A DNA stretch of 64,000 bases, from NCBI RefSeq assembly GCF_002929705.1, contig NZ_PJIN01000006.1, positions 145,607 through 209,606 on the forward strand, in the 5' to 3' direction. Positions within the stretch are counted from its first letter, which is position 1. Each line of letters begins with the position of its first letter. Origin of the DNA: Arthrobacter sp. N199823. GTDB lineage: Bacteria; Actinomycetota; Actinomycetes; Actinomycetales; Micrococcaceae. Below the pieces are notes generated by a model. The model worked only from the letters and a program-made list of their open reading frames with translations. It searched no databases and was not told the origin of the DNA. Shown here in pieces: positions 44,172 to 53,087 of this stretch. The position numbers were made by a program, and so were the translations under genes.

Positions 44172-45583
44172 TTCACTTCAATCTTCTTGACCGAGTCGTC
44201 TTTTGCAACCTTGTCGGTGATTTCCTGCAGGGCCTTGGTGAGGCCTGCAGTATCCAACTTGCCATCCAGGAATGAGTTCCACGGAACCAGCTGGTCGGGG
44301 TTCATACCGTAGGTGTCAACAAAGTTCCAGGTGAAAATGTCCTTGCCAGCCTTATCCAGCATGGAGGTCTGGGAGACCAACGCGGTGGATCCGAAGCCGT
44401 CAGCCGGGACGGTGCCCTTGACAACAGTGGGGGCCAGCTTTGTCTTGGAGAAGTTGGTTGCCGCTTCCTTGGAGAGCATGGTGCGCAGCAGTTCCTTGCC
44501 GGCAGCAACGTTTGCACCCTTGGTGGGGACAATGAAGGGCTCGCCACCTGCGGAGCGCACGCCCGTCTGGGCGATCTTCGGGCTTGCAGAAACAACAGGA
44601 ACCGGAGCGCCCGTCATCTCGAAGCCAGCCTTGGTCTGGTCCTTCATCTCGTTTTCAATCCAGGAACCGGACGGGTACAGCAGCGCGTCCTGACCGTTGG
44701 ACCATGCGGCTTGGGCTGCGGTGAATACCGTACCGGAGCCACCGGGCTTGAACATGCCAGCCTTGACGATCTTCTCCATGGCGGTGAAGACGCTCTGAAC
44801 AGCCGGAAGTGACCAGCAATCGGGCTTCAGGTTTTCAAGGGCGAGGCGAACTTCATCGCCGCCTTCCTTGATGGCTGATTCGATGGCCATGGTCTGGTAG
44901 TACGTTGCAGCTTCCTTGCCCCAGACGAACAGGAACTTGTCCTTCTTCTTGGCCTCGAGGCCGAGCTCGTAGGCCTCGTCCCAAGTGGTGGGAACCTTCC
45001 AGTTATTTTCCTTGAACAGGCTGGCAGAGTACCACCAGGCGTACACGGTGAGTACGTAGTTGATGGCGGCGAGCTTGCCGTCAAAGGTACCGGGCGCCAG
45101 GACGCCGTCGAACAGGGTGCCGGCAATCTTTTCACCTTCGAGGTTATTGGCATCAATAACGCTCTGCAGGTCCTCGAGCTGGTCCAGGATGGTGCTGAAG
45201 CCAATCGACTTTGCACCGGAGTTATCGATCAGGTCCGGCGGGGTACCGCCAGCAAAACGAGGCTGCATTTCCTGAGCAATGTCAGTGGAGGGGTTGATGC
45301 TGATTTCCAGCTCGGGGAAGTTCTTCTTGACGATGGCGCCAGCGAACTCTACATAATCAATACCGTAACCACCCTTGAAGATGACAGCGTCGAGCTTGCC
45401 GGTAGCGGCTACACCAAACGGGTTCTTCGTGGGATCAACGTCGCCACCAGGGGCAGCGGACTTTTCAGGTGTTCCGCCACCTGCACAGGAAGCCAAGGCT
45501 CCACCCAGGGGCAGGAGCACGGCGGTGGCCAATGCACCGCGAAGGAATCCACGACGCTGCAGCGGCTTGTTCTGAATACTCAT
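44168..45583 (-). CDS. ngcE: NgcE-type N-acetylglucosamine/diacetylchitobiose-binding lipoprotein
   Basis: A 471-residue extracellular sugar-binding lipoprotein. The N-terminus has a Tat-like QRRGFLRG motif and the lipobox LASC near residue 33. The body has the NgcE-type order DAVIFKGGYGIDYV, PRFAGGTPPDLIDNSG, WDEAYELGLEAKKK, SNGQDALLYPSGSWIENEM and GGEPFIVPTKGA. In Streptomyces, NgcE imports GlcNAc and chitobiose, so those are the likely substrates. The permeases follow with 4-nt overlaps. An RpiR regulator and SIS protein lie upstream in the same direction, with a kinase divergent. Confidence 0.87.
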   Translation of the reverse strand: MSIQNKPLQRRGFLRGALATAVLLPLGGALASCAGGGTPEKSAAPGGDVDPTKNPFGVAATGKLDAVIFKGGYGIDYVEFAGAIVKKNFPELEISINPSTDIAQEMQPRFAGGTPPDLIDNSGAKSIGFSTILDQLEDLQSVIDANNLEGEKIAGTLFDGVLAPGTFDGKLAAINYVLTVYAWWYSASLFKENNWKVPTTWDEAYELGLEAKKKDKFLFVWGKEAATYYQTMAIESAIKEGGDEVRLALENLKPDCWSLPAVQSVFTAMEKIVKAGMFKPGGSGTVFTAAQAAWSNGQDALLYPSGSWIENEMKDQTKAGFEMTGAPVPVVSASPKIAQTGVRSAGGEPFIVPTKGANVAAGKELLRTMLSKEAATNFSKTKLAPTVVKGTVPADGFGSTALVSQTSMLDKAGKDIFTWNFVDTYGMNPDQLVPWNSFLDGKLDTAGLTKALQEITDKVAKDDSVKKIEVK

Positions 45584-45725
45584 TTGTTTTACTGCCTTCC
45601 ATTGATGGTACGAGCGTTAATTCGGTACTACTTTGTAATTTGTCAGTACGGTTATTGCATTTCACTGCCATTCACTCGGCTGACTTCACGCGCTGTAGCT
45701 TGCGTCAACTTCGTGGCCGTTGGAA

Positions 45726-46496
45726 TCACGCCTCACGCCTGAGTCGGCCAACATATTGGCCCACCAGTGCGGTATTGTGTTCGTCCCCGCCCGGGATATT
45801 TGCCGAAATATAAATAGGCGGTTCCTTCCCCGCGCGGATCAGGCATTGGACTGTCTCGATGGTCAGCAGCTGCGCAATATACGCAGCGGTGATCGATGAG
45901 ACAGCACCAACACCTCCTCCGCCGGAAACCTCGAGGGTGGTATCACCGAAAGGCGCTCTGTTATCGATAACAATATCTGCGATCTCGCTGAGTCGCAGCC
46001 CGGAAGGGTGTTTTGCTTCGACAGCATTAGTGTGTTCGAGACTGGTGACGGCAATCACCGTGTGTCCACGCTCCTTGGCGGCGAGCGCCAATCCGACAAT
46101 GGAACCATTGACCCCGGAATTGGAGGCGATGAGGAAGATGTCACGAGGGTCCACTAGGGATAGTCTGAAAAGTTCCTCTGCTACCCCGGTATCTCTCTCC
46201 AGCACTGATCCCTCTAAGGAGTCCAGCGCCGAAACATCGCGATCACCATGGAGGACCAGATCGCGCAGTGCAATCTTGCTGGTCGGGATCAGCCCGCCGG
46301 CGCGACCGGCGATTTCCATGGCGAACGCCTCAGAGTGCCCGGTGCCGAAGGTCTGGATGACCCCGCCGTTAGTGAGTGTGTCCGCCATGGCCGCTGCTGC
46401 CTCGGCTACGCCACCGGCCAGCGCCCATTCAGTAATGACGTCAAGACGCGAGGAAACTTCAAGGCTGTATGCCGCAATTGCATCAGAGATGTCCAT
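45726..46496 (-). CDS. SIS-domain phosphosugar-binding protein (COG4821-like)
   Basis: A 256-residue protein with one SIS domain. Seen are GGVIQTFGTGHSEAFAMEIAGRAGG at about 45-70, FLIASNSGVNGSIVGLALAAKERG, and VIAVTSLEHTNAVEAKHPSG. These match COG4821-type sugar-phosphate isomerase-like proteins rather than MurQ etherases. It probably acts on or senses a GlcNAc-type sugar phosphate. The ATG at 46496 overlaps the end of the RpiR gene by 14 nt, indicating translational coupling. The transporter genes follow after 142 nt. Confidence 0.82.
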   Translation of the reverse strand: MDISDAIAAYSLEVSSRLDVITEWALAGGVAEAAAAMADTLTNGGVIQTFGTGHSEAFAMEIAGRAGGLIPTSKIALRDLVLHGDRDVSALDSLEGSVLERDTGVAEELFRLSLVDPRDIFLIASNSGVNGSIVGLALAAKERGHTVIAVTSLEHTNAVEAKHPSGLRLSEIADIVIDNRAPFGDTTLEVSGGGGVGAVSSITAAYIAQLLTIETVQCLIRAGKEPPIYISANIPGGDEHNTALVGQYVGRLRREA

Positions 46497-47454
46497 CACC
46501 CTTTCCACTGTTCCGCAGCGCCCTGTTGGCACTGGACTCGATCCGGGCAGCCCGAGTGGGGCGACGATGCGGAGAGACGGCCATGGCTGAGGCTGCTAAT
46601 TTCGAGGTGGTCTGGGCAAAATTTACCTGGGCCACCAGTAAGTAGATCAAGTCCAGAACCAGTAACTGGACATGCTTGGCGGACAAGTCATCCGGCTGCA
46701 GGAACTGCTCATGTACCGAGGTGATGATTGATTCATCAGCGCTTTCTGCCAGCGGCGATCCCGGATTGTTGCTCAGCGCAATGGTCAGCGCCCCCGCTTC
46801 GCCTGCTTCGCGCAGCATCTGCAAGGTTTCTTCGGTGCGCCCAGTATTTGAAATGCCAATGGCCACTGTGTTGGAATCCTGAATGGCGGCACTGGTCAAT
46901 CCTGCATGAACCTCGGACCAATGATGGGCGTTGATGCCGATCCTGTACAGCCGTGATTGCAACTCCTTTGCCATCACGGCACTGCCACCGATGCCATAGA
47001 TGTCCACGTGGTGGCTCATGGCGATGCGGCGGGCAATCTTGTTCATCTGCGCAAGATCCATCACGGCCGCCGTCTCCTCCAGCGAACGCGTATGGGCGTT
47101 CACCAGCGTGCTCAGCACATCACGCGGCGAGTCATCAGGGCCAAAGGCACGGCCAATGTCAGCCTTCCAGGATTCGCGAGCATCGCTGCGACCAAGGTCC
47201 GAGGCAATACTGACCCGGAAAGGCACATACCCTGCATAGCCCAGCAACCGGCAGAATCGGGTCACGGTTGCAGGGGATGTTTTCGTTTGTTCCGCAAGCT
47301 CCATGATGGAGAGCTCCAAAGGTGCCTGTGGGTGCTCCAAGAGAAACGAACCAATTTTCGCCATGGCCGCCGGCATGTCAGGTAGCTTGGCCTGAATGCG
47401 GTTCACGACACCGGCAGCAGAGACCACCGCGGGAGAAGTCGTGGAGCTTGACAT
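46483..47454 (-). CDS. MurR/RpiR family transcriptional regulator
   Basis: A 323-residue regulator. Residues about 18-95 form the RpiR HTH (SIMELAEQTKTSPATVTRFCRLLGYAGY). The C-terminal SIS domain at about 125-265 has VDIYGIGGSAVMAKELQSRL and VAIGISNTGRTEETLQMLREAG, which should bind a sugar phosphate effector. It heads the SIS-ngcE-permease unit and is divergent from a sugar kinase. A short AT-rich palindrome between them (47484-47500) is a candidate operator. Confidence 0.9.
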   Translation of the reverse strand: MSSSTTSPAVVSAAGVVNRIQAKLPDMPAAMAKIGSFLLEHPQAPLELSIMELAEQTKTSPATVTRFCRLLGYAGYVPFRVSIASDLGRSDARESWKADIGRAFGPDDSPRDVLSTLVNAHTRSLEETAAVMDLAQMNKIARRIAMSHHVDIYGIGGSAVMAKELQSRLYRIGINAHHWSEVHAGLTSAAIQDSNTVAIGISNTGRTEETLQMLREAGEAGALTIALSNNPGSPLAESADESIITSVHEQFLQPDDLSAKHVQLLVLDLIYLLVAQVNFAQTTSKLAASAMAVSPHRRPTRAARIESSANRALRNSGKGDGHL

Positions 47455-47483
47455 GTGAAAATCCGTTTCTTTTAGTTGAGTAC

Positions 47484-47500
47484 ATAATGAAAACTATTAT
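47484..47500. promoter_or_regulatory. Candidate RpiR operator between rpiR and kinase
   Basis: ATAATGAAAACTATTAT has 5-bp arms ATAAT and ATTAT around a 7-nt spacer. The site lies in the divergent gap, 30 nt from the rpiR start and 38 nt before the kinase start. The sequence is AT-rich unlike its surroundings. Confidence 0.45.
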
Positions 47501-47537
47501 CACCGCGGATGTAAGTCAAGTCACACCTAGACACAGA

Positions 47538-48638
47538 ATGGTAACGATGCACAACTACCTTGCAATTGACGCCGGAGGGACCTCCACGAGGGCCGTTCTT
47601 TTGGACTCCTCAGGGCACTGTTTTGGCTACGGGACCGCCGGGGGCGGAAACCCGGTTTCTCGCGGATTTCCGGCCGCTTTGGAAGCACTCTGGCAAGCAT
47701 CGAGCAACGCCCTGGGTGGCACTCCTCGGATCATCTCCCAAGCATTGCTGGCCATGGCCGGTGCATCCATGGAATTGCCAACACATTTGTTCCGCGAACG
47801 CTTCATGACACTGGGTCTAACCGGAAACGTCATGATTGAATCTGATTTATTGGCAGCCTTTTACTCTGGAACCTATCAGGACGAGGGGTGTGCATTGATA
47901 GCCGGCACCGGCGCCGTGGGCGCCCGCATTGCTCACGCGCAATTGGTTGCGGTAGCCGACGGCATGGGGTGGCTGCTGGGCGATAACGGTTCGGGATTCT
48001 GGCTGGGTCAGCAAGTAGCGAGGGCAGTGGCTGCCGCGTTAGATGGCAGAGGGCACCCCACTGCACTGACGGAACTCTTGCTGGCTAGGCTAGACATACC
48101 CCTGGACACTTCGCAGCGGAGCCAGGGCCGCTTGCGCGCCCAACAGCAACTCATCCTCAAGACGTATCAACTGAGCCCTGTCGAGCTTTCGCGCTTTGCC
48201 CCACTGGTCTTTGCAGCCGGCGAGGACACCGTGGCGGGTGAGATTGTGGACGAGGCAGCACGGCATCTAGCCCAGACACTTTTGGCCGTTGCGGGCAGCT
48301 CAGTTGACGGGCCGCTAGGCGACGCGGAAGCCGGTGCAGGTGGGCTGGCGCGGACTACAGGCGAGCTCGCCAACCAACCACTCATCTTTGGCGGCAGCGT
48401 GCTGACGAAAGGCGGGAGGGTGGCGGCAGCAGTAATGGAGCAACTGGCTGCCACTGGCTCGGGCACGGCGGCCGGCCCCGCTATGAGCGAAGGAGTTACC
48501 ACGGCCACCAGCCCGGTGCTCGTCGACGACGGCGTGGTGGGAGCCGCAGTACTGGTGCTCAAACGCAACGGCGTGACGGTGGATGCAGCCATCTTTGCTC
48601 GCATCCAAGACAGCCTGGCTACACTGCGCCGGCGCTAA
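47538..48638 (+). CDS. N-acetylglucosamine kinase-like protein (BadF/BcrA ATPase family)
   Basis: A 366-residue ASKHA-fold kinase. YLAIDAGGTSTRAVLLDSSG is the phosphate-1 motif, LAMAGASMEL and IESDLLAAFYSG are the following blocks, and CALIAGTGAVGARI and LLGDNGSGFWLGQQ are typical of GlcNAc/GlcN kinases of the BadF family. It would phosphorylate the sugar imported by the divergent NgcE-type system. The frame is open far upstream; the ATG at 47538 (or 47547) starts the conserved part, and neither has a strong ribosome site. Confidence 0.83.
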   Translation: MVTMHNYLAIDAGGTSTRAVLLDSSGHCFGYGTAGGGNPVSRGFPAALEALWQASSNALGGTPRIISQALLAMAGASMELPTHLFRERFMTLGLTGNVMIESDLLAAFYSGTYQDEGCALIAGTGAVGARIAHAQLVAVADGMGWLLGDNGSGFWLGQQVARAVAAALDGRGHPTALTELLLARLDIPLDTSQRSQGRLRAQQQLILKTYQLSPVELSRFAPLVFAAGEDTVAGEIVDEAARHLAQTLLAVAGSSVDGPLGDAEAGAGGLARTTGELANQPLIFGGSVLTKGGRVAAAVMEQLAATGSGTAAGPAMSEGVTTATSPVLVDDGVVGAAVLVLKRNGVTVDAAIFARIQDSLATLRRR

Positions 48639-48675
48639 TTGGCCTGCAGTGCACTCGAGCTGCAGCTCGGTTGGA

Positions 48676-49059
48676 TTACTGTGCGGCACCGTCTCCATTG
48701 AACGGCGCGGCGTCATCCCCTGTGGCGTCCGTGGATTTTTTGGCTTGTGCAGACTTCCGGGCAACCTCGGCTGCCTGAGCAAGCCGATCGGAGGACTTAC
48801 GGTGTACGCCCGAGCCTTCGCTCAGGGAGGCATCATTTTCCTTGTGACCCATGACCAGCAGTGAGGAAATCAGCAATGCGGCAACGAAGGCAATGCCAAA
48901 AGCAACGCCGGCAAGGTCCCAGCGAAGCCCGTACTGCGTTCCGCCAGAGGAAAAGACCAAGGTAAGAATGCCAGCAATAACGGCCAGGGCAGCGGAAAAG
49001 CCGAGGGGAAGCTTGATGGAATTGGCTGACTTGGGGTTCTGCGGCTCTTCACTGCCCAC
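48676..49059 (-). CDS. Hypothetical two-helix membrane protein
   Basis: A 127-residue protein with two hydrophobic helices at about 15-38 (GFSAALAVIAGILTLVFSSGG) and 50-72 (GVAFGIAFVAALLISSLLVMG). A long charged, Ala/Lys/Asp-rich cytoplasmic tail follows. Such a layout is common in actinobacterial membrane proteins of unknown role; I do not recognise a family. It follows the DUF308-like gene on the same strand with a 74-nt gap and is convergent with the kinase gene. Confidence 0.65.
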   Translation of the reverse strand: MGSEEPQNPKSANSIKLPLGFSAALAVIAGILTLVFSSGGTQYGLRWDLAGVAFGIAFVAALLISSLLVMGHKENDASLSEGSGVHRKSSDRLAQAAEVARKSAQAKKSTDATGDDAAPFNGDGAAQ

Positions 49060-49133
49060 GATTGATCCTTTGCTTTGGTCGGTGTGTCGCGCACCACGCG
49101 TTTCTACGCAAAGTAGAACATCTTGCTCTTAGT

Positions 49134-49742
49134 TTACTGGGCTTTTGGATTGCTGCCATCATGGCGCAGTGTCAGCGCCGATAGCATCCAGAGAGCACCT
49201 GTCATCAGGGCCCCGCCACCAGCCACACCCATCAATGCATGAGGTCCAGCCGTAGCGTAGAAAGGCAGCAAAATTCCCGTTCCCAGTCCCACGACACCGG
49301 ATATCCGCCAGTCGCTTGCAAGAGCCAGTTTCTTCTCGGTGCCCGCCGCTGGCTTTCGCAGCCCTGCGATCAGCTCCGAAGCACCAAGGAAGGCCAGTGC
49401 CACGCCACCCAGCCAAGCGGCCATCGCGGTGTTGGCTGAAATCGCCACGACCACGCCACCTACGGCCAGAATTCCGGCGGCCCCTTGAAGCACAAATCTG
49501 CGGTTGTCCCCGGCCGGTAAAGCCAAAGTGCGCACCACTGCGTACTGCGCCGCTGCTGAGGCAAGGAAATAAGCGCCAAGCGTCAGGCTCAGACCCAGCG
49601 GTCCGGGCGCTGCCCAGAAGACTGTGGTTAGGCCGAAAGCAAGCGTAATAAGCGCCCGCAACAGCACCGGCCGCCACACTAGGTGGCGTCCCGAAATTGA
49701 AAGTCTGGGCTGGGCAGGCTGGGGAAGGGCAGTTTCACTCAC
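49134..49742 (-). CDS. HdeD/DUF308-like membrane protein
   Basis: A 202-residue protein with about six short hydrophobic helices and Gly/Ala-rich repeats such as LRALITLAFGLTTVFW, GAAGILAVGGVVV and AWLGGVALAFLGASELI. The repeated pattern matches DUF308/HdeD-like proteins, and I am moderately sure. Function unknown. It lies 9 nt downstream of the MATE transporter gene on the same strand. Confidence 0.62.
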   Translation of the reverse strand: MSETALPQPAQPRLSISGRHLVWRPVLLRALITLAFGLTTVFWAAPGPLGLSLTLGAYFLASAAAQYAVVRTLALPAGDNRRFVLQGAAGILAVGGVVVAISANTAMAAWLGGVALAFLGASELIAGLRKPAAGTEKKLALASDWRISGVVGLGTGILLPFYATAGPHALMGVAGGGALMTGALWMLSALTLRHDGSNPKAQ

Positions 49743-49751
49743 CCATCAAGT

Positions 49752-51125
49752 CTAGCCGTGGCTACCGGTAACCCCGAGCTGCATCCAGCGTCCCGTTCTT
49801 GCACGCAAGCCCAACGTCAGCCCTCGAGCGCCCATGTAGCCCACGCTGAAAGCCGCCCACACCCAAAACAACCCCGGAACGGTGTCCCCCAAGGACATCT
49901 GAGCGACCCAGAAGAGCAAGGGCAAATAGACCACTAGGTTGGCCAACCCCGCCAGGGCCAGATAGCGGGCATCCCCGGCACCAATGAGGACCCCATCCAA
50001 CACGAAGACGTACCCTGCCAGCGGCTGCCCCACCGCCATCACAAGCAGCGCTGCCATCAGCGCCGCATGAACACCAGGATCGGTGGTGAAGGCCCAGCCA
50101 ACCACCCCCGATAAGGCCGCGATCCCCGCCCCTGTCAGCACCCCAAAACCCAGACCCCACCGAGTCATGGTTCTGGTCAGCAGGCGCACCTGGGACGCAT
50201 TTCCGGCGCCGAGTTCCTTGCCAATCAGGGCCTGTGCCGCAATAGCCAACGCGTCGAGTGCGAATGCCAGAAAACTAAAGAGCGTCATGGCCAACTGATG
50301 GGCGGCAAGGTTGGTGGGCCCCTGAGCCGTCACCACCACAACTGTCATCAGGATCGCGGCCCGCAAGGAGAGTGTGCGGAGCATGAGCCAGCTACCCACC
50401 TTCGAGACCGCCTTGATGCCAGCCAAGTTCGGGCGCATTCCCACCTCAAAATGACGGGCTGCGCGCGCCACAATGACCAGATAGACGGCGGCCATCCCCC
50501 ATTGGGCAATGACGGTGCCAGCTGCGGCACCGCCCACCGAGAGGTCAAAGCCGTAGACGAACACAAAGTTCATCACAATGTTCACGCCGAATCCGGCCGT
50601 AGCAACGATCAGCGGCGTTTTGGTGTCCTGCAGTCCGCGCAGGACACCCATGGCCGCCATGACCAGAAGCATGGCCGGAATCCCCGCCAAACTGATCAGA
50701 AAGTATTCCTGCGCATACGTCAATACCTCGCCTTGGGCTCCCATTCCTCTAAGTAGGTGGCCGCCAGCCAATATACCCACCACAGAAACTAGTACTCCGA
50801 GGAACGCCGCCAGCCAAAGTCCATCCCGACCCACCGCGAGCGCTTCGGCATGTCTGCCCGCACCCAAGAGGCGCGCCACGGCTGGCGTTGTGGAATATGC
50901 CAAGAAGACCATAAGCCCGACGACGGTTTGCAAGACTGTGGCGGCTAGCCCCACCCCGGCCAGCTGAGGAACGCCCAGATGGCCAACAATGGCCGAGTCA
51001 GCCAACAAAAAGAGTGGCTCAGCTATGAGGGCACCAAAGGCCGGAATTGCCAGGCCACGGATCGCTTTCGCGGTGGAACGCCGCGCCGCCCGCATCCCGT
51101 CCGGCGTCGTTTCAGTTCTGGACAT
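49752..51125 (-). CDS. MATE-family efflux transporter (DinF-like)
   Basis: A 457-residue exporter with twelve membrane helices in two six-helix halves. IRGLAIPAFGALIAEPLFLLADSAIVGHLG at the start is the usual first block, with the conserved Glu and Asp of DinF-type MATE proteins. The family exports drugs or metabolites in exchange for H+ or Na+. The start codon overlaps the end of the LysR gene by 14 nt, so the two are probably translated together. Substrate unknown. Confidence 0.9.
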   Translation of the reverse strand: MSRTETTPDGMRAARRSTAKAIRGLAIPAFGALIAEPLFLLADSAIVGHLGVPQLAGVGLAATVLQTVVGLMVFLAYSTTPAVARLLGAGRHAEALAVGRDGLWLAAFLGVLVSVVGILAGGHLLRGMGAQGEVLTYAQEYFLISLAGIPAMLLVMAAMGVLRGLQDTKTPLIVATAGFGVNIVMNFVFVYGFDLSVGGAAAGTVIAQWGMAAVYLVIVARAARHFEVGMRPNLAGIKAVSKVGSWLMLRTLSLRAAILMTVVVVTAQGPTNLAAHQLAMTLFSFLAFALDALAIAAQALIGKELGAGNASQVRLLTRTMTRWGLGFGVLTGAGIAALSGVVGWAFTTDPGVHAALMAALLVMAVGQPLAGYVFVLDGVLIGAGDARYLALAGLANLVVYLPLLFWVAQMSLGDTVPGLFWVWAAFSVGYMGARGLTLGLRARTGRWMQLGVTGSHG

Positions 51126-52059
51126 GATTCAACAGTATCGGCCCTGAGAGCACCTCTGGCTCGAGCAGTTCTCGCATCACCCGCTGTAGGACGTTGATGA
51201 CGTGGAGCACCGCAGCACGTTCCATAGATTCAGGCCGGGCCAAGATGTCGATCCGCCTACCGAGTCTGGGATCCCGGAGCGGAAGGCGGACCAAATCGGC
51301 AAAGTAGCGCTGGCTAAGCAGATAGCGCGGCATCAAGGAAACACAGTCACCCTGTTCCACCAGTGAAGCCGCCACAAAGAATTCATTGACGCGATGGGCC
51401 ACCTCCACCTCCTCCCCCGCGATGGTCCCGATCATTTCAATGGCCCCTTCCAAGGGGAACCCGCGGTGCACCGAAATCCAGCGTTCACCCCGAAGATCTG
51501 CGGGCTTCACACTCTTGCGCTGCGCTAAACGGTGCCGAGAACTGACGGCAACATCCAACGGTTCATAGGCCAGTTCGGTGGCCTTGACGGTTGCGGGCCA
51601 GGGCGCGCTGTTGGGCAGCCGGTGAGCGATCACCAGATCGTAGTCTGCCGCCAGAGTTGCAAAGTCCTTTTGGGCTACGTCTTGGTCGAAGAGCTGCACA
51701 GCTGGTCCGTCACTGTCGGCAAGCGCGCGCTCTAGCGGGCCAAAGAAGGCAAGTCCGGCGCTGTGGAAGGCCGCAACACTGACTGGTTCCAGAGCGCTGT
51801 CCCGAAAGGAACTGACGGCCGCATCGGCCTTCGCCAAGGCGATTTCCACGTCCACGGTGGCCGAACACAAGGCAAGGCCGGCAGGGGTGAGTGCCGTTCG
51901 CCGGCCAACCTTGTAGGTCAGTGCCGTCCCTGCTTTGCGTTGGAGGGCAGTGAGCTGTTGAGAAACGCTCGACGCCGTTACCTCCAACGCTTGTGCCGCG
52001 GCGGCGATACTTCCCCTGTCATGAACCTCTCTAAGCGCACGCAATTGCGAAATTTCCAT
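51112..52059 (-). CDS. LysR-family transcriptional regulator
   Basis: A 315-residue LysR regulator. The N-terminal HTH reads LRALREVHDRGSIAAAAQALEVTASSVSQQLTALQRKAG, the classic order. The C-terminal periplasmic-binding-type domain would sense a small molecule. It is divergent from an EamA transporter gene (71-nt gap), which it probably controls, and it overlaps the MATE gene downstream. It could also activate that exporter. Confidence 0.9.
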   Translation of the reverse strand: MEISQLRALREVHDRGSIAAAAQALEVTASSVSQQLTALQRKAGTALTYKVGRRTALTPAGLALCSATVDVEIALAKADAAVSSFRDSALEPVSVAAFHSAGLAFFGPLERALADSDGPAVQLFDQDVAQKDFATLAADYDLVIAHRLPNSAPWPATVKATELAYEPLDVAVSSRHRLAQRKSVKPADLRGERWISVHRGFPLEGAIEMIGTIAGEEVEVAHRVNEFFVAASLVEQGDCVSLMPRYLLSQRYFADLVRLPLRDPRLGRRIDILARPESMERAAVLHVINVLQRVMRELLEPEVLSGPILLNHVQN

Positions 52060-52130
52060 AAGTTCAAACTAATGCATTGGGTGTCAAGTGCGCTCTGGTT
52101 TGCCGGTATTTTTACGCAGAGTATTGAAAG

Positions 52131-53087
52131 GTGAAAAGAACTTGGGATCGCCTGAATGTCGATATTGCACTACTGGCCGTGGCTTTTGTCTGGGGCAGCA
52201 GCTACCTTGTGGCGAAGGATCTGACGGCAGTGATGAGTGTCCCGGCCGTTCTTGGCTGGCGTTTCCTCGTGGCTTCAATGGCGCTCGGGGTGCTGTGGCT
52301 GCTGCGGGTGCGCCGACTGCCCGGCCGTGCCGAACTGTGCACAGGAGCCATTTTGGGCTTGACTCAAGCTGCCGTCCTGTTTCTGGAAACCTTTGGGGTG
52401 GCACATACCCAAGCCAGCAACGCCGGACTCGTCATCAGCTTAACCGTCATCTTCACACCCCTGCTCGACTCAGCGGCGTCGCGAAAGTGGCTGCCGCCGT
52501 CGTTCTTCATTGCGGCGACTGTCTCCATAGTGGGGGTTGCCCTTTTGGTCACGGGCGGCGGTTTCCGCACGCCTACTGTGGGTGACGCACTCATGCTCGG
52601 AGCCGCAGCCGTGCGCGCGGCTCACGTGACATTGCTAGGCTCATTGACGGCTAACAAGCCCTACAGCTCCATCACGGTGACCTTTATTCAATCCATCGTC
52701 TGTGCGTTGGCGGCCATCATGGTCAATCCGGCGGAGATCCTCGGCTCTGCCGCACACTTTTCAATCGCCACGTGGCTTAACCTGGCGTATCTGGGTCTAG
52801 CCTGCAGCGTCTTCGCGTTCCTGGTCCAGCTCTGGGCTGTCCGGCGCACCTCGGCATCCCGAGCCAGCTTGCTCATGGGCACAGAACCCGTGTGGGCGGT
52901 CTTGGTGGGCGTCGGCCTGGCTGGCGAAACTCTGGGCTGGCTGGGCGCCTTGGGGGCAATGCTGATCGTTGCCGGCTGTTATTCAGGGCAAAAAATCGAG
53001 CGGCGCTTCAGGGTTTCCCGTGGCAGCAGTGGCGCCAGAGCGGGGGCGCCAACCCCCGCCCGATCGGCTCAAGTGAGCAATAGTTAG
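52131..53087 (+). CDS. EamA/DMT-family transporter
   Basis: A 318-residue protein with ten helices. Seen are ALLAVAFVWGSSYLVAKD in helix 1, LGWRFLVASMALG, EWRxx-type half ends, and TSASRASLLMGTEPVWAVLVGVGLAGE in the second half. The GTG start at 52131 has only a weak GAAAGG upstream. It is divergent from the LysR gene. Its last 4 nt overlap the 3' end of dnaB on the other strand. Likely an exporter of an amino acid or metabolite. Confidence 0.86.
   Translation: MKRTWDRLNVDIALLAVAFVWGSSYLVAKDLTAVMSVPAVLGWRFLVASMALGVLWLLRVRRLPGRAELCTGAILGLTQAAVLFLETFGVAHTQASNAGLVISLTVIFTPLLDSAASRKWLPPSFFIAATVSIVGVALLVTGGGFRTPTVGDALMLGAAAVRAAHVTLLGSLTANKPYSSITVTFIQSIVCALAAIMVNPAEILGSAAHFSIATWLNLAYLGLACSVFAFLVQLWAVRRTSASRASLLMGTEPVWAVLVGVGLAGETLGWLGALGAMLIVAGCYSGQKIERRFRVSRGSSGARAGAPTPARSAQVSNS

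Noticed and set aside
45726-46496. MurQ N-acetylmuramic acid 6-phosphate etherase
   Set aside because: Position fits, but the SIS blocks and length match the COG4821-type SIS proteins better.
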